Source: an uncultured Eubacteriales bacterium
GTDB lineage: Bacteria > Bacillota > Clostridia > Oscillospirales > CAG-272
DNA length: 57,839 bases
Assembly: GCA_900546315.1 (NCBI GenBank)
Contig: URCP01000005.1
Location: forward strand, 1 to 57,839
Direction of reading: 5' to 3'
Positions 7,735 through 16,837 of this stretch are shown one piece after another; position 1 is the stretch's first letter, and each line of letters starts with the position of its first letter. The notes under the pieces were generated by a model. It was not told the DNA's origin, ran no database searches, and worked only from the letters and a program-made list of their open reading frames with translations. The position numbers and the translations under genes are program-made.

Positions 7735-10143
7735 TTACTGTTTCTTTGTATCCGGAACGAAGTTCGGCACGAAGCCCTGTCCTTTCGGCTCGGTCATATC
7801 GCGGAAGAGGTCGAGCAGCTCCCTCTCGCCCTTTCCGGAGACTATGAACACCGACTCGGCGCTCTGGAGCTTCATCGTGATCTTCGTGTATATCTCGCCG
7901 CGGTAGTTCACGAGCGTCGACTCCGCGCGGCGTATCTTCCCGTTGTGCGGGTTCCAAAACTCTGGGTTCAGCTCGCCGCGGAGAAGTACATCGCCCTCAT
8001 AATCCTTCGCCGTCGTGTTCGAGAAGTAGTACACGTCGCAGTTCGCCTGCTTCTTGTGGAGTATTCCGAAAACTCCGGTCTTCAGCACCGCGTCGCAGGT
8101 GCCCGACTTCTTGTATAGCGGGCATATCAGGCTCAGCGCGCCGCACTCGTCGAGCGTCGGCATACCGATGACCTCGGCGTCATACGCGACGTCGAATTTG
8201 CCGAGTATATCCGCGATGAGACGGCTCTCGACATGGTAGGTGCCGTCCGCCGCGGTCTTGTCGGCGGGAAGGAAGTACGCCTCGCCGCCGTTATCGTTTT
8301 TGTTGTAGTAAACGTCCTGAATGACAGAGCGTTCGTCTCCGGAAATACCGAATATACCGGTTATCAGCCGGTTAACCTCGTCGTCGGAGTTTTTGTCCGG
8401 CGTGAACTCGAACGCCTTCGTCGGCAGCTCGACGGTCGCGATGATCTTTCCGCCGCTCTCCCAGAACTTCTTTATGAGCCTCAGGTTGTCGAGGCTGATC
8501 ATCGACATTCCGGGCAGGATCAGCACGCGGTATCTCTCGAAGTTATCCTTGTTGTCGAGGTAGAGAACGCCGTCGTCCGCCGTGACCTTCTCGCTCATCA
8601 CCTCAGGATGTATGACGGTGAGATCGCGTCCGGCGTATGCCATTATGCTGTTTATCAGCGTCATATAGTCGGTGTTCGTCGGAGTTATCGAGTGCTCGAA
8701 GCCGTCCGCGTCAGACTCGTAGAGATACATCTGCGAGTGGACCGAATATATCGGATAAAGCATCGCGATATCGCATATATGCCGCCCGCCGCGGAGCATC
8801 GCCTGGCATCTCGTGACGAAATCGAGGTATTCCGGAAGATCGTTCCTGAACTCGGGGTTCCGATGCGACACCTCGTGCGGTATCCGCGCGTTTCCGGAGA
8901 GCCAGAGCGTGTGCGGGACAAGATAGTTCACACCGCGCGAGAAAGCGTTCATCGCCTCGCAGTAAAGAACGCGCTTGTTCAGCACCTCATAGTTTCCGTA
9001 GATCTCGCAGACCACCGTGTCGATATCATAGTTATTGGCGGCGCTCATCGCGATCTTGAGCCCGTTGAAGCCGTACATATACCAGTGTACAAGGTCGAGC
9101 CCGACGGCTCCGCCCTGCTTTCTCCATAAGAACCCGTCGCCGAACAGCCACGAGCAGGAGGCGTCCTTCGGCTCCGCGACGTGACCGGTCGAGATAAGCC
9201 CGTTCCGCCTAGTGAAATCGCCGACCGCCTTGAAGAAGCCCTCGGCGAACATATGCGCGCGGCAGTCCATGAACATCGCCTTGTAGTGCTCGGTGTCGAC
9301 GCCGATGTTCTCCCAGAGCGCGGGATAATACGGCGCCGGGTCGAAGCCGTACCTCTCCTCGAAGACCTCGTTGAAATGTCTGTCCCACATCCGTCTGTTC
9401 GGGACATTGTACTGGAGATCGTCATAGAACGTCATTTTCACGACGTCGCCTATATAGTCCTGATACCTGTCGGTGAAGCGCTTGTAGGTGAGGTTCACGA
9501 AATCCATCGACGCGTCGTAGTCCATGAAGTTGACAAAAGCCGCGCCGAATCTGTCGGCGGGTCTGCAGACGTATTCCTCGATCGTCCAGTTTCCGTCCGG
9601 CACCGTCCAGACGAGTTTTCCGCCGTCCAGATACTCTCTGAGGTCGATGACTGTGCGCTTGTCGTCCTCGACCGCGACGATGCTCATAAGGCTGTAGCCT
9701 TCCCCGGACTGGAGAGCCCTCGAGACATTCTGCCCCTCCATGCACTTGTACTCGAAGCGGCTCAGCATCTGCGCCGTCGAGCCGGGATATTCCCGCTGTA
9801 TCTCGCCTCCGGCGCGCCCGCTCGGGAAATCCACGTCGTCATAATATATGACGCTCATTCCGAGTTCCTTCGCCTTGGCGAGCAGTGCCCCGTAGTCCTC
9901 GTAATATTCGGGCGTGCCGAATTCCGGCTCTGTGCCCGCGTGCCCGCCCTGCGCTGAGACAGGGAGCGGCACGATACCGCCGTATCCGCTCTTTTTATAT
10001 AAAGCGATATTCTTCGCCACGTCCTCGGTGAGCTTCCCGTTCTCGGCAAAGCGTCCGTCCATATGGTAGAACGGCACGGGTCTGAACTCCATCGGCATCG
10101 ACGTGAAATCGCGTTTCAGTTCCTTGTAATTCCTCGCGTTCAT
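7735..10143 (-). CDS. Large glycoside hydrolase, GH106-like (possible alpha-L-rhamnosidase)
   Basis: The 802-residue product begins FRPVPFYHMDG after a short N terminus and has YYDDVDFPSGRAGG near residue 105, closely like the YDxDxxPSGxAGG segment of GH106 alpha-L-rhamnosidases and relatives. Further along are the SWLFGDGFLWRKQGG and YPIYSVHSQ segments, and near 530-570 a DNKDNF/LILPGMSMIS stretch resembling the glutaminase-like domain of such enzymes. The C-terminal 200 residues look like beta-sandwich. No signal peptide is present, so it should act in the cytosol on imported oligosaccharides. The ATG at 10143 follows GGAG by ten bases, and a promoter lies at 10222-10250. The rhamnose specificity is inferred only from likeness; an uncharacterised relative is equally possible. 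Confidence 0.6.
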   Translation of the reverse strand: MNARNYKELKRDFTSMPMEFRPVPFYHMDGRFAENGKLTEDVAKNIALYKKSGYGGIVPLPVSAQGGHAGTEPEFGTPEYYEDYGALLAKAKELGMSVIYYDDVDFPSGRAGGEIQREYPGSTAQMLSRFEYKCMEGQNVSRALQSGEGYSLMSIVAVEDDKRTVIDLREYLDGGKLVWTVPDGNWTIEEYVCRPADRFGAAFVNFMDYDASMDFVNLTYKRFTDRYQDYIGDVVKMTFYDDLQYNVPNRRMWDRHFNEVFEERYGFDPAPYYPALWENIGVDTEHYKAMFMDCRAHMFAEGFFKAVGDFTRRNGLISTGHVAEPKDASCSWLFGDGFLWRKQGGAVGLDLVHWYMYGFNGLKIAMSAANNYDIDTVVCEIYGNYEVLNKRVLYCEAMNAFSRGVNYLVPHTLWLSGNARIPHEVSHRNPEFRNDLPEYLDFVTRCQAMLRGGRHICDIAMLYPIYSVHSQMYLYESDADGFEHSITPTNTDYMTLINSIMAYAGRDLTVIHPEVMSEKVTADDGVLYLDNKDNFERYRVLILPGMSMISLDNLRLIKKFWESGGKIIATVELPTKAFEFTPDKNSDDEVNRLITGIFGISGDERSVIQDVYYNKNDNGGEAYFLPADKTAADGTYHVESRLIADILGKFDVAYDAEVIGMPTLDECGALSLICPLYKKSGTCDAVLKTGVFGILHKKQANCDVYYFSNTTAKDYEGDVLLRGELNPEFWNPHNGKIRRAESTLVNYRGEIYTKITMKLQSAESVFIVSGKGERELLDLFRDMTEPKGQGFVPNFVPDTKKQ

Positions 10144-10221
10144 TACAGATCAACTCCATTCACATAGCGGCGTCCCGCCGCCGGATCAATTATTTTTTTC
10201 AAATTACTATCTCAGATTGAA

Positions 10222-10250
10222 ATGATACCATATTTATAAGATAAAGTCAA
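10222..10250 (-). promoter_or_regulatory. Promoter of the GH106-like gene
   Basis: Minus strand TTGACT (10245-10250), 17-base spacer ending TGG, TATCAT (10222-10227). The start codon lies 79 bases downstream. The rest of 10251-10394 is AT-rich with no gene. Confidence 0.75.
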
Positions 10251-10394
10251 TAGAAAAACTAAATATTTTCCTGATTTTAACGTTATACACAAAAACAGCA
10301 TTCATATTTTATACATTATGATATCTATATATCACTGTCAAAGAGCATTTGTCATTTTTTCTGTCGGAATGTTTCCTTAAATTTATATTTTATA

Positions 10395-10423
10395 TTGACT
10401 TTTCTGACAGGAGAATGTATAAT
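10395..10423 (+). promoter_or_regulatory. Promoter of the ABC transporter operon
   Basis: TTGACT (10395-10400), 17-base spacer, TATAAT (10418-10423). A leader of about 150 bases follows before the first start codon; I see no clear attenuator in it. Confidence 0.8.
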
Positions 10424-10578
10424 ATTTATACTGCCTGCCGCGCGCGTGCGTTATATCGCCGGCGCGTCAGACACAGTCGGTTTGAAATTCATGGATCGCC
10501 CGCACCGCGGGATGGTCTTACACACGAGAAAGCGCTGAGTTCCGCACCGGCGTTTTCCTGACGAAAGGAGTGACAACA

Positions 10579-12891
10579 TTGGTCGCACTCGACAATTACC
10601 CGGCGGGGCTCATAGAGGCGATCGACCGCCGCGGCATCTCAGAGGATAAGCTGCTGCTCATCGCAAAATGCGACATGAACAAGGAAGGCGCCCACTGCGA
10701 CTGCTATCTCGCCGCCACTGCGGACGAGCTCATGATCATCTCGGGTACGATAACGCTGAAGGGCACCGAGGACAAGCTGAAGCGCACCTTCGCCGGTCCC
10801 GCCGCGAGAAGGCTTGAGGCGTCGTTCACCGAACTGTCCTATGAGTGTCATATGCTCTCGGACCTTGACGATTTCACGGTGGAGGAGCTTCTGTCTTCCG
10901 GTCGCCTGACGGCTAAGAGCGGGAAGTCCGGAGGACGCATACTGCTCGCGGTCTTCACGAACACGTCGAAGCAGCAGATGAACCTCTTCTGCAAGTACAT
11001 AAAGAAGGCAAAGGAAGGGGGACCCTTCGAGCTCGACAAGGAGGACTCGAAGGAGGCGCTGTTCTGCCCGAAATGCGGCGCGCGCTACCCCGACCCGAAC
11101 CGGAAGATCTGCCCGAGGTGCATGGACAAGGGCAAGCTCGTGAAGCGCATGAGCGTATTCTTCGTGAAGTACAAGCGTCAGCTGATAATTGTGCTGACGA
11201 TGCTTATACTGATGAGCGCGCTCGGCGTTCTGTCGCCGTATGTCGGCTCCGCGTTCTATTATGATCAGGTGCTCGACAAGACCGGTTCTTTCTACGGTCA
11301 GATACTTCTTGTGCTCGCGATCATACTCGGAATGAGGATATTCAGCACTCTCCTGAATATGTTCAACGGAATCATCACCTCGCGCATCGCGGCGCTGATA
11401 AACTACGACCTGAAGCAGACGATCTTCAACGCGATCCAGCGCCTGTCGATCAGCTTCTTCACCGGACGTCAGACCGGCGGTCTTATGACCCAGGTCAACA
11501 ACGACGCGCAGACGATATACTGGTTCTTCTGCGACGGTTTCCCGTGGTTCCTCGTGAATGTCGTTCAGGTTCTGGCGCTCGTGGTCATAATGTTCATACT
11601 GAATCCTCTGCTCGCGTTCCTGTCGCTCATCACGATACCCGCGTTCGTCATCATTGTGAAGTTCATATTTGACAGGCTCGACAAACTTCACGCGAAGAGA
11701 TATTCGAGCTCCCGCTCAATGAACGGCGCGCTGTCAGACATACTCGGCGGCATACGCGTCGTCAAGGCGTTCTCGAAGGAAAAGAACGAGACGAGGCGCT
11801 TCAACCGCTATTCGGAGCGTCTCGCGACGAACGAGAAGAACCTGTCGGATTTCCAGAACATGGCGTTCCCGGCGGCGAGCTTCATACTCTACCTCGGAAA
11901 CATAATCGTCTGGGGAATCGGCGGATGGATGGTCATCCACGGCGACGGAAATTTCACGTATGGTCTGCTCGCGACCTTTGTCGCCTATATGAACATGGTC
12001 TATGACCCGATGTATTTCTTCATAGACATGACATACTGGGCGGCCGACTGTCTCAACGCCTGCTCGAGGCTCTTTGAGGTCATGGACGCCGTGCCGGAGG
12101 TCGTTGAGTCGGAGCACCCGGTTCCGATGGAGAGAGTCGACGGACGCGTCACGTTCAACAACGTGGAGTTCTCCTACGAGAAGAACCGCAAGGTCATCGA
12201 CGGCGTCAGCTTCGATATCGAGCCCGGAAAGGTCATCGGCATCGTCGGTCACACCGGCGCCGGAAAATCGACTTTAGCGAACCTGCTGATACGTCTCTAC
12301 GACGTGACATCCGGCGAGATACTGATAGACGGGGTCAACGTGAAGGACATATCCTTCGCGGATCTCAGGAAGAATATCGCGATAGTGTCGCAGGAGACGT
12401 ATCTCTTCATGGGCACGATCCTCGACAATATCCGCTACGCGAGACCGGACGCCACACTCGACGAGGTCATCGAGGCGTCGAAGATCGCGGGCGCTCACGA
12501 CTTCATAATGAAGCTCCCGGACGCCTACGCGACGAGAATCGGCTTCGGCTACAAGGATCTGTCCGGAGGCGAGAGACAGAGAGTCTCAATCGCGAGAGCG
12601 GTGCTGAGAAATCCGCGCATACTCATTCTCGATGAGGCTACCGCGGCGATGGACACCGAGACCGAGAGACAGATACAGACAGCGCTTGAACGCCTCGTCA
12701 AGGGCCGCACGACGATAATGATCGCGCACCGTCTCTCGACGCTTCGCGACGCCGACAAGCTCATCGTCATAGAGAACGGAAAGATGCCGGAGTTCGGCAC
12801 GCATTCCGAGCTCATCGCGAAGAAGGGCATATACTTCAACCTCTACAAGATGCAGGTCGAGGCGCTGAAGAATATCGGTATAGAAGAATAG
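10579..12891 (+). CDS. ABC exporter half-transporter with N-terminal PH-like domain and zinc ribbon
   Basis: This is a type IV (exporter) permease-ATPase fusion of about 770 residues. Residues 1-150 form a predicted beta-rich domain that I read as PH/GRAM-like. Cysteines 163, 166, 178 and 181 (counting from TTG) make a zinc ribbon just before the first membrane helix. About six membrane helices span 195-480, followed by the ATPase: GHTGAGKST (Walker A), LSGGERQR (signature), ILILDEAT (Walker B) and a final H-loop IAHRLST. The TTG at 10579 lies eight bases after AAAGGAG; the GTG at 10570 sits inside that site. It is the first of four tightly linked genes with DUF1854, a methyltransferase and a second half-transporter, so the pair likely forms a heterodimer. 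The substrate is unknown. Relatives next to DUF1854 in other bacteria are annotated as cyanophycin-metabolism-associated, but no cyanophycin gene is seen here. Confidence 0.85.
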   Translation: MVALDNYPAGLIEAIDRRGISEDKLLLIAKCDMNKEGAHCDCYLAATADELMIISGTITLKGTEDKLKRTFAGPAARRLEASFTELSYECHMLSDLDDFTVEELLSSGRLTAKSGKSGGRILLAVFTNTSKQQMNLFCKYIKKAKEGGPFELDKEDSKEALFCPKCGARYPDPNRKICPRCMDKGKLVKRMSVFFVKYKRQLIIVLTMLILMSALGVLSPYVGSAFYYDQVLDKTGSFYGQILLVLAIILGMRIFSTLLNMFNGIITSRIAALINYDLKQTIFNAIQRLSISFFTGRQTGGLMTQVNNDAQTIYWFFCDGFPWFLVNVVQVLALVVIMFILNPLLAFLSLITIPAFVIIVKFIFDRLDKLHAKRYSSSRSMNGALSDILGGIRVVKAFSKEKNETRRFNRYSERLATNEKNLSDFQNMAFPAASFILYLGNIIVWGIGGWMVIHGDGNFTYGLLATFVAYMNMVYDPMYFFIDMTYWAADCLNACSRLFEVMDAVPEVVESEHPVPMERVDGRVTFNNVEFSYEKNRKVIDGVSFDIEPGKVIGIVGHTGAGKSTLANLLIRLYDVTSGEILIDGVNVKDISFADLRKNIAIVSQETYLFMGTILDNIRYARPDATLDEVIEASKIAGAHDFIMKLPDAYATRIGFGYKDLSGGERQRVSIARAVLRNPRILILDEATAAMDTETERQIQTALERLVKGRTTIMIAHRLSTLRDADKLIVIENGKMPEFGTHSELIAKKGIYFNLYKMQVEALKNIGIEE

Positions 12892-12915
12892 TGACAAGAT
12901 GAAAGGGATGACAAA

Positions 12916-13608
12916 ATGCCTGACATGACAAAACAGACGGATACCCCGGCGGGGCTCTCCGGCATAGTCAATATAATCTACCTGAACCGTGACAACTGTG
13001 AGATAACCGAGAAGAACGGCTTCATAGGTCTGAAGGCTGTCGTCGACAAGCCCGACGGCTGGACGGCTCCGGAGGAAAAGAAGGACGAGAAGCCGTCAGA
13101 CAAACCCGACGAAAAGGACGGGAAGAAGGAAGAAAAGAAGCCCGAGAAAAAGGCGGTCGAGGAGCGTCTTTTAGAGAACGGAAAGCTCGAGAAGACGGCG
13201 GAGCGCATATTCCTCTCCCGCGCGTTCCCGTTCGATATGCCGCTTGAGTACATCTCGGTGCTCGACCGGGACAAGAAAGAGATCGGCTTCATCCGCTCGC
13301 TCGACGACTTCGACGAGCCGGCGAGAGGTATGCTGCTGCACGAGCTCGAGGCAAAATACTACACGCCGAAGATAAAGAAAATATATTCGGTAAAGGAGCG
13401 CTACGGCTTCTCATACTGGAAGACCGAGTGCGAGTTCGGTGAGAAGAGCTTCACGCTTCAGGACACGTTCAGAAGCATAATCCGCTCGCACCTCGCGGAC
13501 GGCACCGAGCGGGTGTTCATCCTCGACGTCGACGGAAACCGCTACGAGATCGAGAACGTCGAGGCTCTCGACAGACAGAGCTACAAGAAGATAGAGCTTT
13601 ACTTATGA
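12916..13608 (+). CDS. DUF1854 family protein with a lysine/glutamate-rich insert
   Basis: The 230-residue product matches the DUF1854 pattern: an N-terminal VNIIYLNRDNCEI strand, a central RAFPFDMPLEYISVLD segment, KEIGFIRSLDDF, a YYTPKIKKIYSVKERYGF segment and a C-terminal strand domain ending in VDGNRYEIENVEALD. DUF1854 proteins are known to sit beside ABC transporters of this type, and their role is undescribed. Between about residues 52 and 85 lies a highly charged low-complexity stretch rich in Lys, Glu, Asp and Pro that looks like a flexible linker. The gene follows the first ABC gene by 24 bases and overlaps the methyltransferase start by four (ATGA), so it is cotranslated in the cluster. 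No signal peptide or membrane helix is seen, so it is probably a cytosolic partner of the transporter. Confidence 0.75.
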   Translation: MPDMTKQTDTPAGLSGIVNIIYLNRDNCEITEKNGFIGLKAVVDKPDGWTAPEEKKDEKPSDKPDEKDGKKEEKKPEKKAVEERLLENGKLEKTAERIFLSRAFPFDMPLEYISVLDRDKKEIGFIRSLDDFDEPARGMLLHELEAKYYTPKIKKIYSVKERYGFSYWKTECEFGEKSFTLQDTFRSIIRSHLADGTERVFILDVDGNRYEIENVEALDRQSYKKIELYL

Positions 13609-14387
13609 AAAACTACGACAAGGACCGCTATACGTCGATCAATTCCGAGACATGGGACGAATGGGCGGAAAACGGCTGCGAATGGACAATCCCGGTCACG
13701 CACGATGAGTTCCTGTCGGCAAAGGAGAGCGGAAAGGTCCGCGTGTATCTGACCCCGTGCGTCACCGTGCCGGACGAGTGGCTCGGAGATCTCCGCGGGA
13801 AACGCCTTCTCGGTCTCGCGAGCGGCGGGGCTCAGCAGATGCCGCTCTTCGCGGCGGCGGGCGCGGTCTGCACCGTGTTCGACTTTTCGGACAGTCAGCT
13901 CGAAAAGGAAAGGATCATGTCGGAGCGCGAGGGCTACGCGATAGATATCGTGAAAGGCGATATGTCAAAGCCGCTTCCCTTCCCGGACGACAGCTTTGAT
14001 ATCATATTCCACCCGGTCTCGAACTGCTACGTGAGGGACGTGAGACATATCTGGCGCGAGTGCGCGAGACTGCTTGTCCCGGGCGGGAGACTGCTCGCCG
14101 GGTTCGACAACGGGCTGAATTTCCTGTTCGACGACACGCTGACCGAGCCGCTGACGCTGAAGAACCGCCTCCCGTTCGACCCTCTCGAAATGGACGACAA
14201 AGAGTTCCGCCGTATGCGCGACAACGCCGAGGGAATACAGTTCTCCCATTCGATGGAGGAGCAGATAGGCGGACAACTCGAGGCGGGGCTGTGTCTGAGG
14301 GCTCTCTATGAGGACCGCGACCGTGACGGAGCGCTGCGGAACTATGTCCCGCAGTATATGGCGACCCTCTCGGTAAAGCCCGGATAA
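13605..14387 (+). CDS. Class I SAM-dependent methyltransferase in the ABC/DUF1854 cluster
   Basis: The 260-residue product has a Rossmann methyltransferase core: LLGLASGGAQQMPLF around residues 67-81 is the SAM-binding glycine loop, VFDFSDSQL the acidic second strand, GDMSKPLPFPDDSFD the third motif, and LLVPGGRLLAGF the post-IV strand. The N terminus has the W-rich start DEWAENGCEWTIP seen in a common clostridial methyltransferase group. Substrate unknown. It overlaps the DUF1854 stop by four bases and ends 37 bases before the second ABC gene. Being cotranslated with a transporter cluster suggests it modifies the exported substrate, or is a housekeeping passenger; the sequence does not decide. 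No membrane segment is seen. Confidence 0.8.
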   Translation: MKNYDKDRYTSINSETWDEWAENGCEWTIPVTHDEFLSAKESGKVRVYLTPCVTVPDEWLGDLRGKRLLGLASGGAQQMPLFAAAGAVCTVFDFSDSQLEKERIMSEREGYAIDIVKGDMSKPLPFPDDSFDIIFHPVSNCYVRDVRHIWRECARLLVPGGRLLAGFDNGLNFLFDDTLTEPLTLKNRLPFDPLEMDDKEFRRMRDNAEGIQFSHSMEEQIGGQLEAGLCLRALYEDRDRDGALRNYVPQYMATLSVKPG

Positions 14388-14424
14388 CGCCGCCCTGTGA
14401 CCTTATGAAAGGATGTGAAAATCA

Positions 14425-16710
14425 ATGAGCGAACACATAAACGACCTGACCGGAAGCGAGGAAGCCGCGCTCAGACGCATAAACGACCGCAAGGACGCCA
14501 TGTGGAACCGTCTTCACAAGACCGACGCGTCGGTAAAACGTGAGGACACGGTCGTCATTTTCGACTACGACCTCGCGCCGCGCGTCACCGGGCAGAACGA
14601 AACCGATCAGCGCGCGGACGGTCTCTGCTGCCTGACGAAGGACTCTCTCATAGTCTACATGAACGGCGAGCGGGTGCATGAGATACCTCTCGCGTCGGCT
14701 GAGGATTTCAGGATAACCGCCGGGGTCGGAAGCGTCGTCTGCGAGTGTACTGTCGACGGCTCCGACACACTCATATGCCGCAGCGACGCCTCGCACACCT
14801 CGGAGCAGGGCGCTGTCATGAAACGGATAAACAAGTACAAGGAAACCGGCGAGTTCAGGTTCGACTACATAAACGAGATCGTGCGTTTCTGCGAGAAATG
14901 CGGACGTCCGCTACCGCCCGGCTCGACCGTCTGCCCGAGGTGCGTCGACAAGAAGGGCGTCATGAAGCGGCTCTGGGACATCGCGAAGCCCTATAAGTGG
15001 TCTCTCGCCGTGTCTATGCTGCTGTTCTTCGTGATAACCGGCGTGAACCTGATCACACCGTGGGTCAACCGGATACTCGTTGACGATTTCATCAAGTCGC
15101 CGACGCCGGAGAATGTCGTTCTCTGGCAGTTCGTGCTCGTCATCGTCTCGCTCGCCGCGATATATATCGTGTCGAGCCTGCTGTCGGTTCTCCGCAGCAG
15201 CGTGCTGATATCGACGAGCAACAAGGTCATAATAAAGCTCCGGAGCATGGTCTTCGGAAAGATACAGCAGATGTCGATCGCGCGTATCTCAAAGCGCACC
15301 GCGGGAGAGCTGATGAACCGCGTCAACAGCGACACCTCACAGATTCAGTCGTTCATCACGAACACCGTGCCGGATCTTGTGCAGCAGTCGCTGATACTTG
15401 TCTCGGTGTCGGTCATGCTGTTCATATATGACTGGCGGCTGGCGCTGATGATACTGCTTCCGGCGCCGTTCGTGTCGCTGTCGTTCAGGCTGTTCTGGCA
15501 GTTCATGCACAGGCTGTACAACAAGTCGTGGCATATCGGCTCGAAGAGCAATACAATCCTTCATGATATATTCTCCGGAATCCGCGTCGTTAAGGCGTTC
15601 GGCATGGAGGCGCGGGAGGCGAAAAGGTTCGACGACGCCTCAAAGGAGGCAAGGGACATCAATATCCGCAATGAAAGGCTCTGGGCGACCGTGTGGCCGT
15701 GGCTGAACTTCTTCATGGGTATCGGTGAGTTTTTCCTGCTCTATTACGCCGGAAACAAGATAATCGGCGGCGAGATGACGCTTGGTCAGATGACACAGTT
15801 CTCCGCTTATGTCGGGATGATCTACGGACCGCTGAGATGGGTCGCCAACCTGCCGAGGCGTCTTGTGCAGTTCATGACCTCAACGGCGAAGGTCTTTGAG
15901 ATCATAGACGAGAAGATCGACGTTCCGGACAAGGAGAACGCCATGGACATAAAGATAAAGGGAACGATAGATTTCGAGAACGTGTCGTTCGGATATGACG
16001 AGACGAATGAGGTTCTCAAGAAGATCAACCTTCACGTCGAGCCGGGCGAGATGATCGGTATCGTCGGGCGTTCCGGCGTCGGAAAGTCGACGCTGATAAA
16101 TCTTCTGATGCGGATGTATGACGTTGACGAGGGCTGTATCAGGGTTGACGGCGTCGATATACGTGATCTGTCGCAGGATTGTCTGAGGTCGCAGACGGGC
16201 GTGGTGCTTCAGGAGACGTTCCTGTTCGCGGGGACTATCTATGATAATATCGCTTACGCGAAGCCGGACGCGAGCCGGGATGAGATAATCACGGCGGCTA
16301 AGATCGCGGGGGCGCATGAGTTTATCATGAAGTTGCCGGACGCGTATAATACGAAGGTCGGCGAGAAAGGGCATACCTTGTCGGGCGGAGAGAGGCAGAG
16401 GGTTTCGATCGCGCGGGCGCTGCTGCATAATCCGCGGATATTGATTCTTGATGAGGCGACGGCGTCGCTTGACACTGAGACTGAGCGGCAGATACAGGAG
16501 TCGCTTCAGAAGCTGACGAAGGACAGGACGACGTTCGCGATAGCTCATCGTCTGTCAACGCTCCGGAACGCGACGCGCCTGATTGTGCTTGACAAGGGCA
16601 CGATCGCCGAGATGGGCACGCACGACGAGCTGATGCGAAAGAAGGGCATCTACTACGGTCTCGTGATGGCGCAGCGCCAGATGTCAAAAATGAAGCCGAA
16701 AACGGCGTAA
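14425..16710 (+). CDS. Second ABC exporter half-transporter with N-terminal PH-like domain and zinc ribbon
   Basis: A 761-residue permease-ATPase fusion built like its partner at 10579. A beta-rich N-terminal domain (about 40-140) is followed by cysteines 156, 159, 170 and 173, a zinc ribbon placed directly before the first of about six membrane helices (185-470). The ATPase has GRSGVGKST, LSGGERQRVS, ILILDEAT and AHRLST. The shared but diverged domain order suggests an old duplication and a heterodimer. ATG at 14425 follows AAAGGATGTGAAAATCA. From about 16050 onward the codon choice shifts towards G-rich forms such as GCG and CGG compared with the first two thirds. A terminator follows at 16716. 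Substrate unknown. Confidence 0.85.
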   Translation: MSEHINDLTGSEEAALRRINDRKDAMWNRLHKTDASVKREDTVVIFDYDLAPRVTGQNETDQRADGLCCLTKDSLIVYMNGERVHEIPLASAEDFRITAGVGSVVCECTVDGSDTLICRSDASHTSEQGAVMKRINKYKETGEFRFDYINEIVRFCEKCGRPLPPGSTVCPRCVDKKGVMKRLWDIAKPYKWSLAVSMLLFFVITGVNLITPWVNRILVDDFIKSPTPENVVLWQFVLVIVSLAAIYIVSSLLSVLRSSVLISTSNKVIIKLRSMVFGKIQQMSIARISKRTAGELMNRVNSDTSQIQSFITNTVPDLVQQSLILVSVSVMLFIYDWRLALMILLPAPFVSLSFRLFWQFMHRLYNKSWHIGSKSNTILHDIFSGIRVVKAFGMEAREAKRFDDASKEARDINIRNERLWATVWPWLNFFMGIGEFFLLYYAGNKIIGGEMTLGQMTQFSAYVGMIYGPLRWVANLPRRLVQFMTSTAKVFEIIDEKIDVPDKENAMDIKIKGTIDFENVSFGYDETNEVLKKINLHVEPGEMIGIVGRSGVGKSTLINLLMRMYDVDEGCIRVDGVDIRDLSQDCLRSQTGVVLQETFLFAGTIYDNIAYAKPDASRDEIITAAKIAGAHEFIMKLPDAYNTKVGEKGHTLSGGERQRVSIARALLHNPRILILDEATASLDTETERQIQESLQKLTKDRTTFAIAHRLSTLRNATRLIVLDKGTIAEMGTHDELMRKKGIYYGLVMAQRQMSKMKPKTA

Positions 16711-16715
16711 AAATG

Positions 16716-16745
16716 AACGCCGACCGCGATTGAACGGTCGGCGTT
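16716..16745 (+). terminator. Terminator of the ABC/DUF1854 operon
   Basis: An 11-base perfect stem (16716-16726 with 16735-16745) and eight-base loop is followed by GTTTCTTC. It starts six bases after the ABC stop. Confidence 0.8.
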
Positions 16746-16792
16746 GTTTCTTCATTTACCGTTGTATGAAGTTTACGGAAGGAAGGGGGTTC

Positions 16793-16832
16793 GGGGGAGG
16801 GAAACCGCTTTTCAAAGCGGTTTCTTTCCCCC
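16793..16832 (-). repeat. 40-nt G/C-arm hairpin after the fucosidase gene
   Basis: On the minus strand the hairpin begins GGGGGAAAGAAACCGC, has TTTGAAAA at its tip and ends in a C-rich arm. It starts six bases after the fucosidase stop and has the same layout as 19219-19258. It may act as a terminator, though its T-tract is poor. Confidence 0.65.
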
Positions 16833-16837
16833 GATTT

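Noticed and set aside
10579..16710. Cyanophycin synthesis locus
   Set aside because: DUF1854 and the ABC type recall that association, but no cyanophycin synthetase or cyanophycinase is present in the window.
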